A DNA stretch of 64,000 bases from Bacteroidaceae bacterium (GTDB lineage: Bacteria > Bacteroidota > Bacteroidia > Bacteroidales > Bacteroidaceae). The stretch covers positions 62,001 through 126,000 of the forward strand of contig JAFXTC010000003.1 in the NCBI GenBank assembly GCA_017525235.1, in the 5' to 3' direction. Both the position numbers and the translations under genes were made by a program. Below the pieces are notes generated by a model. That model saw nothing but the letters and a program-made list of their open reading frames with translations, ran no database searches and was not told the DNA's origin. Positions 26,701 to 35,091 of this stretch are shown piece after piece. Every line of letters starts with the position of its first letter. Position 1 is the first letter of the stretch.

Positions 26701-27811
26701 CAAGCACATAACGGTACGGAGCCTCAGCACTCCAGAGCTGAGGATGGGGAATGACAAGTTCTGTGTGAGTCTTTACCGTTTCACGTTTCTGCAATTCAAC
26801 TCCTCCACCTTCTGTCCATCTTACCTGTTCCAAGCACTCGTCCGTGTACAATTTCACAGGGTAGATGCTATACTCTATCTTAACATCCCCTTGTACCTTG
26901 TCTGTAAAGTTGCTGGTCTCACGGTCAATGCTAATAGTTGCCTCATCCCCTTCTATCTTGACGGTTCTGACAGCCATATCGCGAATCTGCACCTTTGGCA
27001 TCGCTGTCAGGTAGGTACTGCGAAAGATACCGGGCAAGCGGAACATATCCTGTGCCTCCAGGAAGGAACCGTCGCTGCTGCGGTAAACCTCCACTGCCAG
27101 CACGTTCTCGCCCGACTTATTTAAATAAGGTGTTATGTTGAACCGCGCTGTATTACGACTGTTCTTTGAGAAGCCCACAAACTTTCCGTTAACCCACAGA
27201 TAGAAGAAAGAGTCTACACCATCAAAGTTGATGAATATCTCCCTATCCTTCCATTCTTTGGGAATCAGGAATGTTCTGCGGTACGAGCCCACCTCGTTGG
27301 GGTACTGATAGGTTGTATAGCGCGAATCCTTGGGTTGGCGCATTACACCTTCGCGCCAATCATCCACCTTCACCTCGTGGTAGAATATCACCGGTTGATT
27401 CACATAAATGGGTACTCCATACTTCATAGTCCCGTCTTTCTGCAAACCTTGAACATTCCAGCAGCCGGGAACCTTGATATCATCCCATGCAGACACATCA
27501 TATATTGGCATATAGAAGTAGACGGGTCGTTTCTCCGGACTGGAAACCCAATGGAATTTCCATGTTCCATCCAGGCTCTGGTAGTATGAACTTCCCTCAG
27601 GCAGAACCTGTTTGGCCTGTTCCTTGTCGGCAAAAGGAAACATGTAGGCACGTGGCAGCTCCTTGTTCAAGGAGAGTAATTCAGGATTCTGCCACTCTGT
27701 ACCGTCAGGAGCATACTTTTCACCAAAAAGGAAACCTGACAACTCATCAGCCCTTGCCATCATTGCAAAGGCAAACACAAATAGCAATATCATTCGTTTT
27801 GTCATATTCAT
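23759..27811 (-). CDS. Secreted LacZ-type beta-galactosidase (GH2) with C-terminal discoidin domain
   Basis: A 1,350-residue enzyme that removes terminal beta-galactose, plausibly from mucin or milk glycans. A signal peptide (ILLFVFAFAMMARA), a GH2 sugar-binding domain with DGTWKFHW, an Ig-like domain, the TIM barrel with acid/base Glu in WSLGNEAGPG (residue about 532) and nucleophile Glu in ISEYAHSMGNS (about 596), a beta-galactosidase small-chain domain, and an F5/8 (discoidin) domain in the last 130 residues (YPHWIDFDCNEVKTLKGFTY). The frame continues to an ATG at 27991 but those 60 residues cover the promoter (27827-27858), so 27811 is chosen. Overlaps the VanX-like gene by 4 bases. Confidence 0.92.
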   Translation of the reverse strand: MNMTKRMILLFVFAFAMMARADELSGFLFGEKYAPDGTEWQNPELLSLNKELPRAYMFPFADKEQAKQVLPEGSSYYQSLDGTWKFHWVSSPEKRPVYFYMPIYDVSAWDDIKVPGCWNVQGLQKDGTMKYGVPIYVNQPVIFYHEVKVDDWREGVMRQPKDSRYTTYQYPNEVGSYRRTFLIPKEWKDREIFINFDGVDSFFYLWVNGKFVGFSKNSRNTARFNITPYLNKSGENVLAVEVYRSSDGSFLEAQDMFRLPGIFRSTYLTAMPKVQIRDMAVRTVKIEGDEATISIDRETSNFTDKVQGDVKIEYSIYPVKLYTDECLEQVRWTEGGGVELQKRETVKTHTELVIPHPQLWSAEAPYRYVLVAELKDKKGKVLDCTSTYFGIRTVEIKDTPSSEDEFGLAGRYFYVNGKPVKLKGVNRHETNPSTGHAITHEQMLEEVMLMKRGNINHVRLSHYSNDPYWYYLADKYGLYLEDECNIESHEYYYGKESLSHPKEWRAAHVARNMEMVHSHVNYPSIVIWSLGNEAGPGENFKASYDAIKAFDTSRPVQYERNNDIVDMGSNQYPSVAWVQQVAKGKSNVKYPYHISEYAHSMGNSLGNLVDYWEAMESSNFFCGAAIWDWVDQAIDTYTKDGKKYMGYGGDHGDWPNDGMFCMNGIMLPDLSPKPQYYEVKKVYQNVGVTLNEVKERNGKDIADFTIFNKNYFEPISSREYDIVAYTVLDGEKMGDVTISLHEDIQPRKSVRCYCPVNEYVVGEGEYFLNVEFRLKEDKPWAKKGYVQMAEQLFVQEKRLEGSNWQRGALQLSEDGEKIVVSGKDFNVTFDNTTGSLCGMQYGGKTILKDSPLQLSAFRAPVDNDNWARDQWFQQGLYDLQHKTVGKPNIEKIPEGPVYITYTVVSQAKGRGGAKHRPGKAGQPYESVAEATGEGEHVSFTTRLTYNVYPDGTVVLASSIITSNPDLALPRLGYEVRLPSQFSQYTYYGRGPLNNYNDRKTGSFVGFYESTVQDQFVNFPKPQSMGNREDVRWCALRDSKGNGLLFLSELGTMSTSALPWSALQMMLAQHPHELPESDGTYLHLDCKVNGLGGNSCGQGGPLKQDRVLGTLHQMKIMIRHIDEDYEMKGTVIAKRSILCPVAIYRDKAGKVTIAGDPEYGLDKFPVSYRIDKGKTMKYTEPFNFQQGGTIYAWYEGDEKNPVSATFERIEKIPLDVVYVSSEEGPDGGYAKNLVDNDPSTIWHTMYSITVPKYPHWIDFDCNEVKTLKGFTYLPRQDGSPNGNIKGYKVQVSQDGKVWGDTVCEGDFENNAKEKKVLFQKPIKARYLRFTALSSQNGADFASGAEFGVLAE

Positions 27812-27826
27812 AAGCATTAGTTTTTG

Positions 27827-27858
27827 CAAAGATACAAAGAAATAATGAGCCCACCAAA
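27827..27858 (-). promoter_or_regulatory. Promoter of the beta-galactosidase gene
   Basis: Read leftward: TTTG (27858-27855), 20-base spacer, TATCTTTG (27834-27827), 16 bases before the ATG at 27811. Confidence 0.7.
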
Positions 27859-28361
27859 AGGTTAGCCCATTGTTTTGAAATAAGACTATGTTAAAAACAC
27901 CACGTGTCGACTTTACCTTTTCCACACGTGAACTTTGACTTTTCCACACGTCGTGCATGCCGATGCGACGTGTCGCATTGGCCTCTGTCAAACGTAGACA
28001 ATGAATTGTCTGCCCCCTGACAAAGTTTTGTCTAAACGTGACAAAGCGGTTAGTGGTTAGCGGTTAGTGGATATTTAATGGTTATTGGTTATTGAGAGAC
28101 GGAGGGGGCCAGGTTGGTGACGAGTGGTGACGGGTTGGTGATGGGTCAAAAACAACCCGTTACCCATAACGTGTTGATTATTACAACCATAACCTCAAAA
28201 GGTGACGAGTGACGAGTGTTTTTACGTACGAGAAATTTTCAAGCCAAAGCCATCAACAAAAATCAGAATTATTGCACAAAAAACCTCAAAAAGTTTGGAG
28301 CCTCCAAACCCTTCTAATTGCGCCTCCAAACTCCTCGAATTCAGGCGCAATTCTCTTGGTA
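27859..28361. other. Repeat-rich intergenic region between beta-galactosidase and greA
   Basis: No gene. From left to right: a 22-base direct repeat (27911-27932 and 27933-27954, shared core CTTTTCCACACGT); an inverted repeat ATGCGAC-GT-GTCGCAT (27963-27978); AGACAA/TTGTCT near 27995; heptad repeats (28048-28095, 28201-28218) and an irregular GGTGACG repeat (28111-28145); and nested inverted repeats AGTTTGGAG/CTCCAAAC (28292-28309) and AATTGCGCCT/AGGCGCAATT (28316-28352). The first part may be an operator region for the beta-galactosidase gene. Confidence 0.55.
28048..28095. repeat. Heptad tandem repeat (GGTTAGT type)
   Basis: Units GGTTAGT, GGTTAGC, GGTTAGT, an interruption, then GGTTATT twice. 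Intergenic. Confidence 0.65.
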
Positions 28362-28590
28362 TTACTCTCGCTCGGGAATAAAAATAAAAGGGTTTTATTT
28401 TGTATTCCGCTCACTTAATCATAACATTGACCTGCAATCGAAGTTACTTCCGTTCGGAAATACTCAAATAAATTTGGTATTTCTCTCGCTTAATCGTAAC
28501 TTTGAAACCTTCGTATCGAAATTACTCTCACTCGGGAATAAAAATAAAAGCGGTTTTATTTTGTATTCCGCTCGCTTAATCGTAACTTTG
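28362..28590 (+). promoter_or_regulatory. Three tandem promoter cassettes before greA-nanH
   Basis: Copy A: TTTG 28399-28402, 19-base spacer, TAACATTG 28422-28429. Copy B: TTTG 28473-28476, 20, TAACTTTG 28497-28504. Copy C: TTTG 28560-28563, 19, TAACTTTG 28583-28590. Copies A and C begin with GGAATAAAAATAAAA that can pair with TTTTATTTTGTATTCC, so the -33 box lies in a hairpin arm. Copy C is the likely main start, about 50 bases before greA. A related cassette lies before nanA. Confidence 0.7.
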
Positions 28591-28643
28591 CAAAGGAATG
28601 TGACTGTAAATGGTTACTGAAAACATGAAAAAACAACTATCGT

Positions 28644-29108
28644 ATGGAATACATGTCACAAGAAGGCTACGATAAAATCGTAGAAGAATTACGCCAATTG
28701 GAGCGCGTGGAACTACCTCGGGTGAAAGAAGCAATTGCCGAAGCTCGCGACAAGGGTGACCTTAGCGAGAATTTCGAATATCATGCCGCCAAACGTGAGC
28801 AGGGACGGCTATTGGGAAGAATACGCTTTAAACAAAGAGTGCTGGAGTTTGCCAGGGTGATAGACAAATCGAGGCTTGACAGCGATGGCGTGGGACTACT
28901 GAGCAAGGTCGGGATTACCAACATGTCTACAAAAAGCCAAATGACGTACACCATTGTCAGCCCACACGAAGCAAACCTGCGAGAGGGCAAGATTTCTATT
29001 AAATCGCCCATAGGGAAAGCGCTGCTAAAAAAGCAAGTGGGAGACATCGTAGAGGTAGAAGTACCTGTAGGTACCTTAAAACTGCGTATAGATAGCATAA
29101 GCCTATAA
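28644..29108 (+). CDS. greA: Transcription elongation factor GreA
   Basis: Binds RNA polymerase and stimulates cleavage of backtracked RNA. The 154 residues give an N-terminal coiled coil (YDKIVEELRQLERVELPRVK) with the acidic tip motif (KGDLSENFEYHAAK, Asp and Glu at the tip), and the C-terminal FKBP-like domain ending in SPIGKALLKKQVGDIVEVEVP. Length is typical. It is followed 19 bases later by the sialidase gene on the same strand with no terminator between, so the two are probably co-transcribed. That pairing puts a housekeeping factor under the same cassettes as a glycan enzyme. Confidence 0.96.
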   Translation: MEYMSQEGYDKIVEELRQLERVELPRVKEAIAEARDKGDLSENFEYHAAKREQGRLLGRIRFKQRVLEFARVIDKSRLDSDGVGLLSKVGITNMSTKSQMTYTIVSPHEANLREGKISIKSPIGKALLKKQVGDIVEVEVPVGTLKLRIDSISL

Positions 29109-29127
29109 ATTACAAACAATTAATATC

Positions 29128-30792
29128 ATGAAAAAGAAAACAATTCTTGCCCTATTGGCACTTATGGTTATGACTGTTGGAGCGTATGCAGAAGTCTTTG
29201 GCACTAAGGTAGAACAGGGAAAGGTAACAACAGGCATAGGCAACAAAGATGTGGCTATCCTGCGCAGCACGCTTACCGTGAGCGACAATACGAGCAACGT
29301 GAACTTTCAGGGGGTAACGGGAAAAATTATCGCCTCAGACCTGAAAGATGTGAAATCCATCAGGGCTTACTTCGCCACAAACGCCCAAGAGCTCTTTATC
29401 GACAAAATACACGCGATGAAATGGCGTGAGAATAATGGAATGCTGTTTGCCGAAGGCAAGATGGCCAAAGACGGCACATATACCGTAAGGGGCAGCAAGA
29501 AGCTAATGCCTGGCACATACTACTTGTGGATAGCATTAGACATCTCTTCAAAAGCTAAGGAGGGAAATATGGTGGATGCTACCATTACATCTTATATTAT
29601 AGACGGAAAAGAACAAACAGAGCCCAACGGCAATCCTGCCAACGCAGCAACCATCTTCCTGACAGAAAGTAGTGTACTGATGCCCATGGACAAAGGAAGC
29701 TTGTATTACAGAATCCCCGCAATCTGCACCAGCGCAGACGGCAAGAGATTGGTCGCTCTTACCGATGACCGCAAGGACCATAATGTAGATCTTCCCACTC
29801 ACTGCTATGTGGTGGCTCAATATTCCGAGGATAATGGTCGTACTTGGACTGATCCTATAATCGTTGCAGGTACTGCTGAGACGGGTGGCGACTACGGACA
29901 CGGAGATGCCTCACTGATTACGAACCGCATCAACGGCGACATCATAGGCATTATGACCAGCTCGCACTACGGAACCGGATTCTTCTCTTCTACACCCGAA
30001 AAGCCGCAAACGTGGAAGACCATTGTCAGTCATGATGGCGGCAAGACGTGGGAAGCCCCTGTTGACCACACCAAGGAGCTATATGCTGCTGGCAGCCCAA
30101 ATCCCAACTGGCTGGGCGGCTTCACAGGCTCTGGAGCCGGATTACAGAAACGTGACGGCACGCTGGTGTCTCCCTTTGTGAATCGTGAATCGCCTGACGG
30201 TACCAACAATAATGTGACGCAGAACTACTATAACTTCATGTCGAAAGACGGAGGGCAGACTTGGTTCGTCAGCGGAAAGAGCGGCACCACAGCAGCCGAT
30301 GAACCCAAGGTGCTGGAGCGCAACAACGGTGATCTGGCCATTAGTGTCCGCGCAGGAGGCTACAATTATTATAATGTAACCTCGGATGATGGAAACACGT
30401 GGAAGAATGCCCCACAAACACGCTTCAAAACTGGCATCAGCGGCAATGCATGTGACGGAGAATACATGTATTGGTGCTCCACCATCGATGGTAACCCTTG
30501 GAACATTGTCTTCCAGACGGGGCCTAACGACCCACATCGTCAGAACGTTTCTATTGCCCTTTCAACCGATGAGGGTGAGACCTTCGGAACACCAAAGACT
30601 ATTTGTCCAAGAGGCTCCGCCTACAGCGCTGCCACCGTTCTGTCTGACGGCACAGTAGGCGTTTATTACGAAGAGGAAGGACTCTATGGCTGCTACACCA
30701 TGCGCTTCGTACGTTTCAGCCTGAGTTGGGCAAGCGATGGCAAGTATTCCTTCACAAAGAAACATCCCTTTAGACCAATACAAATGAAATAA
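29128..30792 (+). CDS. nanH: Secreted exo-alpha-sialidase (GH33)
   Basis: Releases terminal sialic acid from host glycoconjugates. A signal peptide (1-21), an N-terminal sialidase accessory domain (about 25-175), then the six-bladed propeller: the YRIP motif at 194-197 (catalytic Arg), and Asp-boxes SEDNGRTW, SHDGGKTW, SKDGGQTW, TSDDGNTW and STDEGETF. The usual C-terminal region with the Tyr/Glu pair is near YYEEEGLYGCYTMRFVRF. 554 residues, full length. It shares the cassette promoter type with the sialic-acid operon 23 kb to the left. A convergent terminator follows. Confidence 0.95.
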   Translation: MKKKTILALLALMVMTVGAYAEVFGTKVEQGKVTTGIGNKDVAILRSTLTVSDNTSNVNFQGVTGKIIASDLKDVKSIRAYFATNAQELFIDKIHAMKWRENNGMLFAEGKMAKDGTYTVRGSKKLMPGTYYLWIALDISSKAKEGNMVDATITSYIIDGKEQTEPNGNPANAATIFLTESSVLMPMDKGSLYYRIPAICTSADGKRLVALTDDRKDHNVDLPTHCYVVAQYSEDNGRTWTDPIIVAGTAETGGDYGHGDASLITNRINGDIIGIMTSSHYGTGFFSSTPEKPQTWKTIVSHDGGKTWEAPVDHTKELYAAGSPNPNWLGGFTGSGAGLQKRDGTLVSPFVNRESPDGTNNNVTQNYYNFMSKDGGQTWFVSGKSGTTAADEPKVLERNNGDLAISVRAGGYNYYNVTSDDGNTWKNAPQTRFKTGISGNACDGEYMYWCSTIDGNPWNIVFQTGPNDPHRQNVSIALSTDEGETFGTPKTICPRGSAYSAATVLSDGTVGVYYEEEGLYGCYTMRFVRFSLSWASDGKYSFTKKHPFRPIQMK

Positions 30793-30795
30793 CAA

Positions 30796-30830
30796 CAAAA
30801 AAAGGACCCAGATTTCTCTGAGTCCTTTTT
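30796..30830. terminator. Bidirectional terminator between nanH and secDF
   Basis: GGACCCAG (30804-30811) with CTGAGTCC (30818-30825), flanked by an A run and a T run. The single imperfect pair becomes a G-U pair in the minus-strand transcript, so it fits both directions. Confidence 0.75.
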
Positions 30831-30849
30831 GATTGATATAAATTTTCTT

Positions 30850-33800
30850 TTATTTCTCTTCTGTTTCCTTGATGGTCTTACCCATAGTAAGGTAAGCAGT
30901 AGGAGCAGCAATGAAGATTGATGACAAAGTACCGAAGATAACACCCAGAATCATTGCGAAGGCGAAGCTGCGGATGCTGGCACCACCCAGGCAGAAGATT
31001 ACAGCCAGTACGATGAATGTGCTGACAGAGGTGTTGATCGTACGGTTCAATGTGCTGTTCAGTGAGCTATTGAAAAGCTCCTGACGCTCACGTTTGGGAT
31101 AGAGACCAATGTACTCACGGATACGGTCAAAGACTACCACCTTATCGTTGATAGAATAACCGATAGCAGTAAGCACGGCACCGATGAAGGTCTGGTCAAT
31201 CTCAAGTGAGAAGGGCAGAACACCCCACCAGATAGCATACATACCCAAAATCAGCACGATGTCAATAATCAAAGCGGTGATAGCACCTACTGAGAAAGCA
31301 AGGTTGCGGAAACGTACAAAGATGTATGCAAAGATAGCTATGAAGGCCAAGATAACACTCCAGATAGCACCGTTAGTGATGTCCTCAGCTACGGAAGGAC
31401 CTACCTTCTGACTACTAATGATTGAACCACCGGCACGCTCATCACGATTGATGAAGCTCTCCAAAGTCAAATCGTCAGCTAACAGACTACCTGCCTTCAG
31501 TGTCTCGTACAGCTTCTGCTCTATTTCGCTGTCAACCTCAATACCGTCTTCCTGAATGCGATAGTTGGTAGAGATACGCAAGGTCTTACCACCAGTACCC
31601 AAAGCGATAACGCTTGTATTACTTTCGGGGAAGGCCTCAGCCAACATAGGACGTACGACCTCAGGCTGTACCTCGTTCTCGAACAGAACAACAAAGTTAC
31701 GACCACAAGTGAAGTCGATACTCTTGCTGAAACCACGACCCAGAGGAGACATGAAGATGATGCTGATAACAGCCAATATACCAAAAATGGTGAAACTCTT
31801 CTTGTATGCACTCATGAACTTGAAGTTCGGGTTCTGGAAAGATATCTTATCACCAACAGGAGTACGGAAGGTCAAGTTTAACCACTTATCCTTAGCCATT
31901 ACCTGAGCATATACAACACGTGTCAAGAACACTGCGGTAAAGAAGCTAACGCAGATACCGATGAACAGTGTGGTAGCAAAACCGCGGATAGGTCCTGTAC
32001 CGAAGTAGTAAAGGATAACGGCGGTGATGATAGAGGTCAGGTTAGAGTCGAAGATGGCGCTGAAAGCATTGCTGTAACCAGCAAAAAGAGCCTCACGAAC
32101 CTTCTTGCCAGCCTTCATCTCTTCCTTGGTACGCTCGTAGATAAGCACATTGGCATCAACAGCCATACCCAGTGTCAGAACCATACCGGCAATACCACTC
32201 ATGGTAAGAGCAGCCTGGAAACTGGTAAGAATACCTACAGTGAAGAAGAGGTTCAGCAACAGGGCACAGTTGGCAACCATACCAGGAATAAAGCCGTACA
32301 TCACAATCATGTAAACCATCAGGATTACGAAAGCAATGATACAGCTCAAGATACCCTGCTGGATAGACTCGGCACCCAGAGAAGGACCAACAATCTCCTC
32401 GCTAACAATCTTAGCGGGAGCAGGCATCTTACCAGACTTCAATACGTTGGCAAGGTCGCGGGTGTCTTCGGTTGTGAAACGACCAGTGATCTGTGAGTTA
32501 CCGCCAGTAATCTCGCTCTGTACGGTAGGAGCACTGTATACGTTATCATCCAAAACGATGGCAACGCAACGCTTCAAGTTAGCCTTTGTCAGGGCAGCCC
32601 AACGACGGGCACCATCGACGTTCATCTTCATGCTTACACAAGGCTGACCGTTCTGATCGAACTCGTCCTTGGCATCGGTGATTACATCACCCTCCAAAGG
32701 AGCACGACCGTTACGCTCTGTTACCTTGATAGCATAGAGCTCATAGATGTTAGAAGACTCGCCTTCGCCAACACCCTTAACACCCCACTTCAAACGAACG
32801 TCAGAGGGCAGAACCTCAGCAGCCTCGGGTGAAGCCAGCAATTCATCAATGGCAGCCATATCGCGCTTGTTGGCATAACCAACTACACAACCATAAGCGC
32901 CCTGAGCCAGTTGCAAACGACTCAGCAGAGGGTGCTGCTTACGTACTTTCTCAATGTCGGCAGCTGTTGCTTTAGCCTCTGACTTCTCCTCTGTGTTACC
33001 GCTAACTACAGAAGCAAGGTCCTTCTTAGCTGCAGTTGTATCAACAACTGTGGTGTCAGCCTCAGCCTCAGCAACAACAGCGGCAGAATCTGCAGTAGCA
33101 TCATCCTTAATGGCGCTCATTACAGCAGCCAACTTAGTATCCAAAGTTGCCAAGAAAGAAACAATCTCCTGTGAATTGTAGGTCTCCCAGAACTCCAGGT
33201 TAGCACTTCCCTGTAGAAGTTTACGTACACGCTCAGGTTCTTTTACACCAGGCATTTCTACCATGATACGGCCTTCCTGACCCTCAAGGGCCTGAATATT
33301 AGGCTGAACAACGCCAAAGCGGTCAATACGGGTGCGAAGTACATTGTAAGAGTTGTCAATAGCACTCTTTACTTCTTCGCGAAGGACCTTCTCAACCTCT
33401 TTGTCGGAACTCTTGGTAGTTACCTTATCGCGCAACTGCTGTGTTGCAAAAAGCTCAGCCAAAGCCTTGTTGGGCTCTAAAGTCTTGTAGTCTTTAATAA
33501 ATAAGGTAATAAAATCATTTTGGCTGTTTGCAGCCTCGCTGGTCGCCTGCTCGACGGCCTTGCGGAAGTTCTCGTCAGTCTCTTCTTTGTGATCTGCCAG
33601 TGCCTTAACCACATCGGGTACACTTACCTCAAGAATGACATTCATACCACCCTTAAGGTCCAGACCAAGTCCGATTCCCATCTCACGACATTCCTTCAAT
33701 GTCCAAACATTGCAGTAAATCTTGTTGTTGAGCAGAGAATCCAGATAACGGTCGGCAGCTTCCTGACCTTCTGTCTGTGCCAACTGTTCTGCCTTATTCT

Positions 33801-33894
33801 CAAAGTGGCTAGTTACCACTGAGAAACTCAGGTAGAAGAGGCAAACCAAAGTAAGCAGGACTGCGAAAACCTTTACAAATCCTTTGTTTTGCAT
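30850..33894 (-). CDS. secDF: Protein translocase subunit SecDF (single-chain fusion)
   Basis: Inner-membrane motor that uses the proton gradient to complete protein export through SecYEG. The 1,014 residues hold SecD first: membrane helix 1, MGIGLGLDLKGGMNVILEV, P1 head, then five helices with GMVLTLGMAVDANVLIYERTKEEM. SecF follows: GRGFSKSIDFTCGRNFVV and GYSINDKVVVFDRIRE. In the SecD head there is a low-complexity Ala/Thr/Asp/Glu insertion (about residues 270-320) that many homologues lack. Fused SecDF is the norm in Bacteroidota. The start is preceded by a good promoter box (33958-33951). Confidence 0.97.
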   Translation of the reverse strand: MQNKGFVKVFAVLLTLVCLFYLSFSVVTSHFENKAEQLAQTEGQEAADRYLDSLLNNKIYCNVWTLKECREMGIGLGLDLKGGMNVILEVSVPDVVKALADHKEETDENFRKAVEQATSEAANSQNDFITLFIKDYKTLEPNKALAELFATQQLRDKVTTKSSDKEVEKVLREEVKSAIDNSYNVLRTRIDRFGVVQPNIQALEGQEGRIMVEMPGVKEPERVRKLLQGSANLEFWETYNSQEIVSFLATLDTKLAAVMSAIKDDATADSAAVVAEAEADTTVVDTTAAKKDLASVVSGNTEEKSEAKATAADIEKVRKQHPLLSRLQLAQGAYGCVVGYANKRDMAAIDELLASPEAAEVLPSDVRLKWGVKGVGEGESSNIYELYAIKVTERNGRAPLEGDVITDAKDEFDQNGQPCVSMKMNVDGARRWAALTKANLKRCVAIVLDDNVYSAPTVQSEITGGNSQITGRFTTEDTRDLANVLKSGKMPAPAKIVSEEIVGPSLGAESIQQGILSCIIAFVILMVYMIVMYGFIPGMVANCALLLNLFFTVGILTSFQAALTMSGIAGMVLTLGMAVDANVLIYERTKEEMKAGKKVREALFAGYSNAFSAIFDSNLTSIITAVILYYFGTGPIRGFATTLFIGICVSFFTAVFLTRVVYAQVMAKDKWLNLTFRTPVGDKISFQNPNFKFMSAYKKSFTIFGILAVISIIFMSPLGRGFSKSIDFTCGRNFVVLFENEVQPEVVRPMLAEAFPESNTSVIALGTGGKTLRISTNYRIQEDGIEVDSEIEQKLYETLKAGSLLADDLTLESFINRDERAGGSIISSQKVGPSVAEDITNGAIWSVILAFIAIFAYIFVRFRNLAFSVGAITALIIDIVLILGMYAIWWGVLPFSLEIDQTFIGAVLTAIGYSINDKVVVFDRIREYIGLYPKRERQELFNSSLNSTLNRTINTSVSTFIVLAVIFCLGGASIRSFAFAMILGVIFGTLSSIFIAAPTAYLTMGKTIKETEEK

Positions 33895-33950
33895 TGTTTT
33901 AATTAATTATTTTGTTGTTTATATGTTTCGTTCAGTCACAAAATAGTGCG

Positions 33951-33982
33951 CAAAGATACACATTTTTCCTTAACGAAACAGA
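33951..33982 (-). promoter_or_regulatory. Promoter of secDF
   Basis: TATCTTTG read leftward at 33958-33951. The -33 element is degenerate. The leader is about 50 bases. Confidence 0.55.
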
Positions 33983-34017
33983 TTTTATGCTAAATTTTAT
34001 GCATTAAAGACATATTA

Positions 34018-35091
34018 TTAGTGTTTTTTCTGCATATAGGCAACTACAGGGAGGTGGTCAGAGGCTGTAATACCATCATCTACATAGCATTTCAGACACT
34101 GCCAGTCTTTGGAAATGAAAATGTGATCAATTCGTACATAAATACCACTGTGTTTATATGTGAAGCCGACTCCCCTGCCTGTTTCCCTGAAAGCGCAGTC
34201 CAACCTCCTTGCCAACCTTTGATAGGTGTAAGAGATTGGTGTGTCATTGAAGTCACCGCACATTATCATGCTTTTTCCGTAGTTTCGGTCTATCAGTGCA
34301 CAAAGCGTATCTGTTTGAGCACCACGATAATAGGCAGCCCCCCCTAGCTTTCGTTTCAATAACTGGCTTCCTAATTCCACCCGCTCACGCTCAGGCTCCA
34401 GAATCATGCCCTTATACTCGCATTTGTCAGAGTCAGACAGGCCATTGCTTTCCAAATGATTACTTACCAGAAGCAGACTGTCGCCTTGGCAGTAAATCCA
34501 ACATGCCATACTACTATTATTACGCGTGGGATAATCTATATGTAAGGTATCACCCAGTACAGGAAAACGCGTCAGTATGTATTTTCCCGCCCCTATCACT
34601 TTATTGTAATGCATAGAGTCGACAAATTGCTGGAATTCCGGCATATTCATCAAGTTTCCTTGAATCTCCTGAAAACAGACTATATCCGGATTCTTTTTCT
34701 TTAAGAATCCTACAACCTCAAGACGATCATTTTCTTCCACAACGCCTCCCAGATTATAGGTAACCACACAGATAGCGCTATCCGATTCATATTCCTTGGT
34801 GTTGATGGGACAGTAATCCATGGCATAGCTTGCCACTACTGCCAGCCCCAATATAGGAACCCATACTAACGTGAAATGGAATATCAGCCAAAAGAAGACA
34901 AAGGCTATATCCACAGCCACAAAAATAGGGAAGAAAAGCCCTAACAGAGAGATTGTTGGGTAATCACTTGGCGACACAAAGGTACTTGCCACCGTCAGCC
35001 ACAGCAATAAAACAGTACATACGTTAGCTCCCAAAAACAAACCGACAAGCAAACGTGTCAGAGGCCCTGTCTTTTTCTTCTTATTCTGCAT
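34018..35091 (-). CDS. Membrane-anchored endonuclease/exonuclease/phosphatase-family protein
   Basis: A 357-residue protein with three or four N-terminal membrane helices (about 10-95), then an EEP-fold hydrolase domain: YNLGG, DIVCFQEIQG (metal-binding Glu), NHLESNGLSD, MCGDFNDTPISY (catalytic Asp and Asn), and SDHLPVVAYM (His). All metal-binding and catalytic positions are present. The substrate may be a phospholipid, phosphoinositide-like or nucleic-acid phosphodiester; the sequence does not tell. It overlaps the upstream rhomboid gene by one base (TAATG), and this pair next to HU recurs in Bacteroidales. Confidence 0.88.
   Translation of the reverse strand: MQNKKKKTGPLTRLLVGLFLGANVCTVLLLWLTVASTFVSPSDYPTISLLGLFFPIFVAVDIAFVFFWLIFHFTLVWVPILGLAVVASYAMDYCPINTKEYESDSAICVVTYNLGGVVEENDRLEVVGFLKKKNPDIVCFQEIQGNLMNMPEFQQFVDSMHYNKVIGAGKYILTRFPVLGDTLHIDYPTRNNSSMACWIYCQGDSLLLVSNHLESNGLSDSDKCEYKGMILEPERERVELGSQLLKRKLGGAAYYRGAQTDTLCALIDRNYGKSMIMCGDFNDTPISYTYQRLARRLDCAFRETGRGVGFTYKHSGIYVRIDHIFISKDWQCLKCYVDDGITASDHLPVVAYMQKKH

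Noticed and set aside
27812-27991. N-terminal extension of the beta-galactosidase
   Set aside because: It covers the promoter at 27827-27858 and precedes a normal signal peptide.
28362-28590. Invertible (phase-variable) promoter
   Set aside because: The inverted arms are short, lie within each cassette, and no dedicated invertase gene is adjacent.
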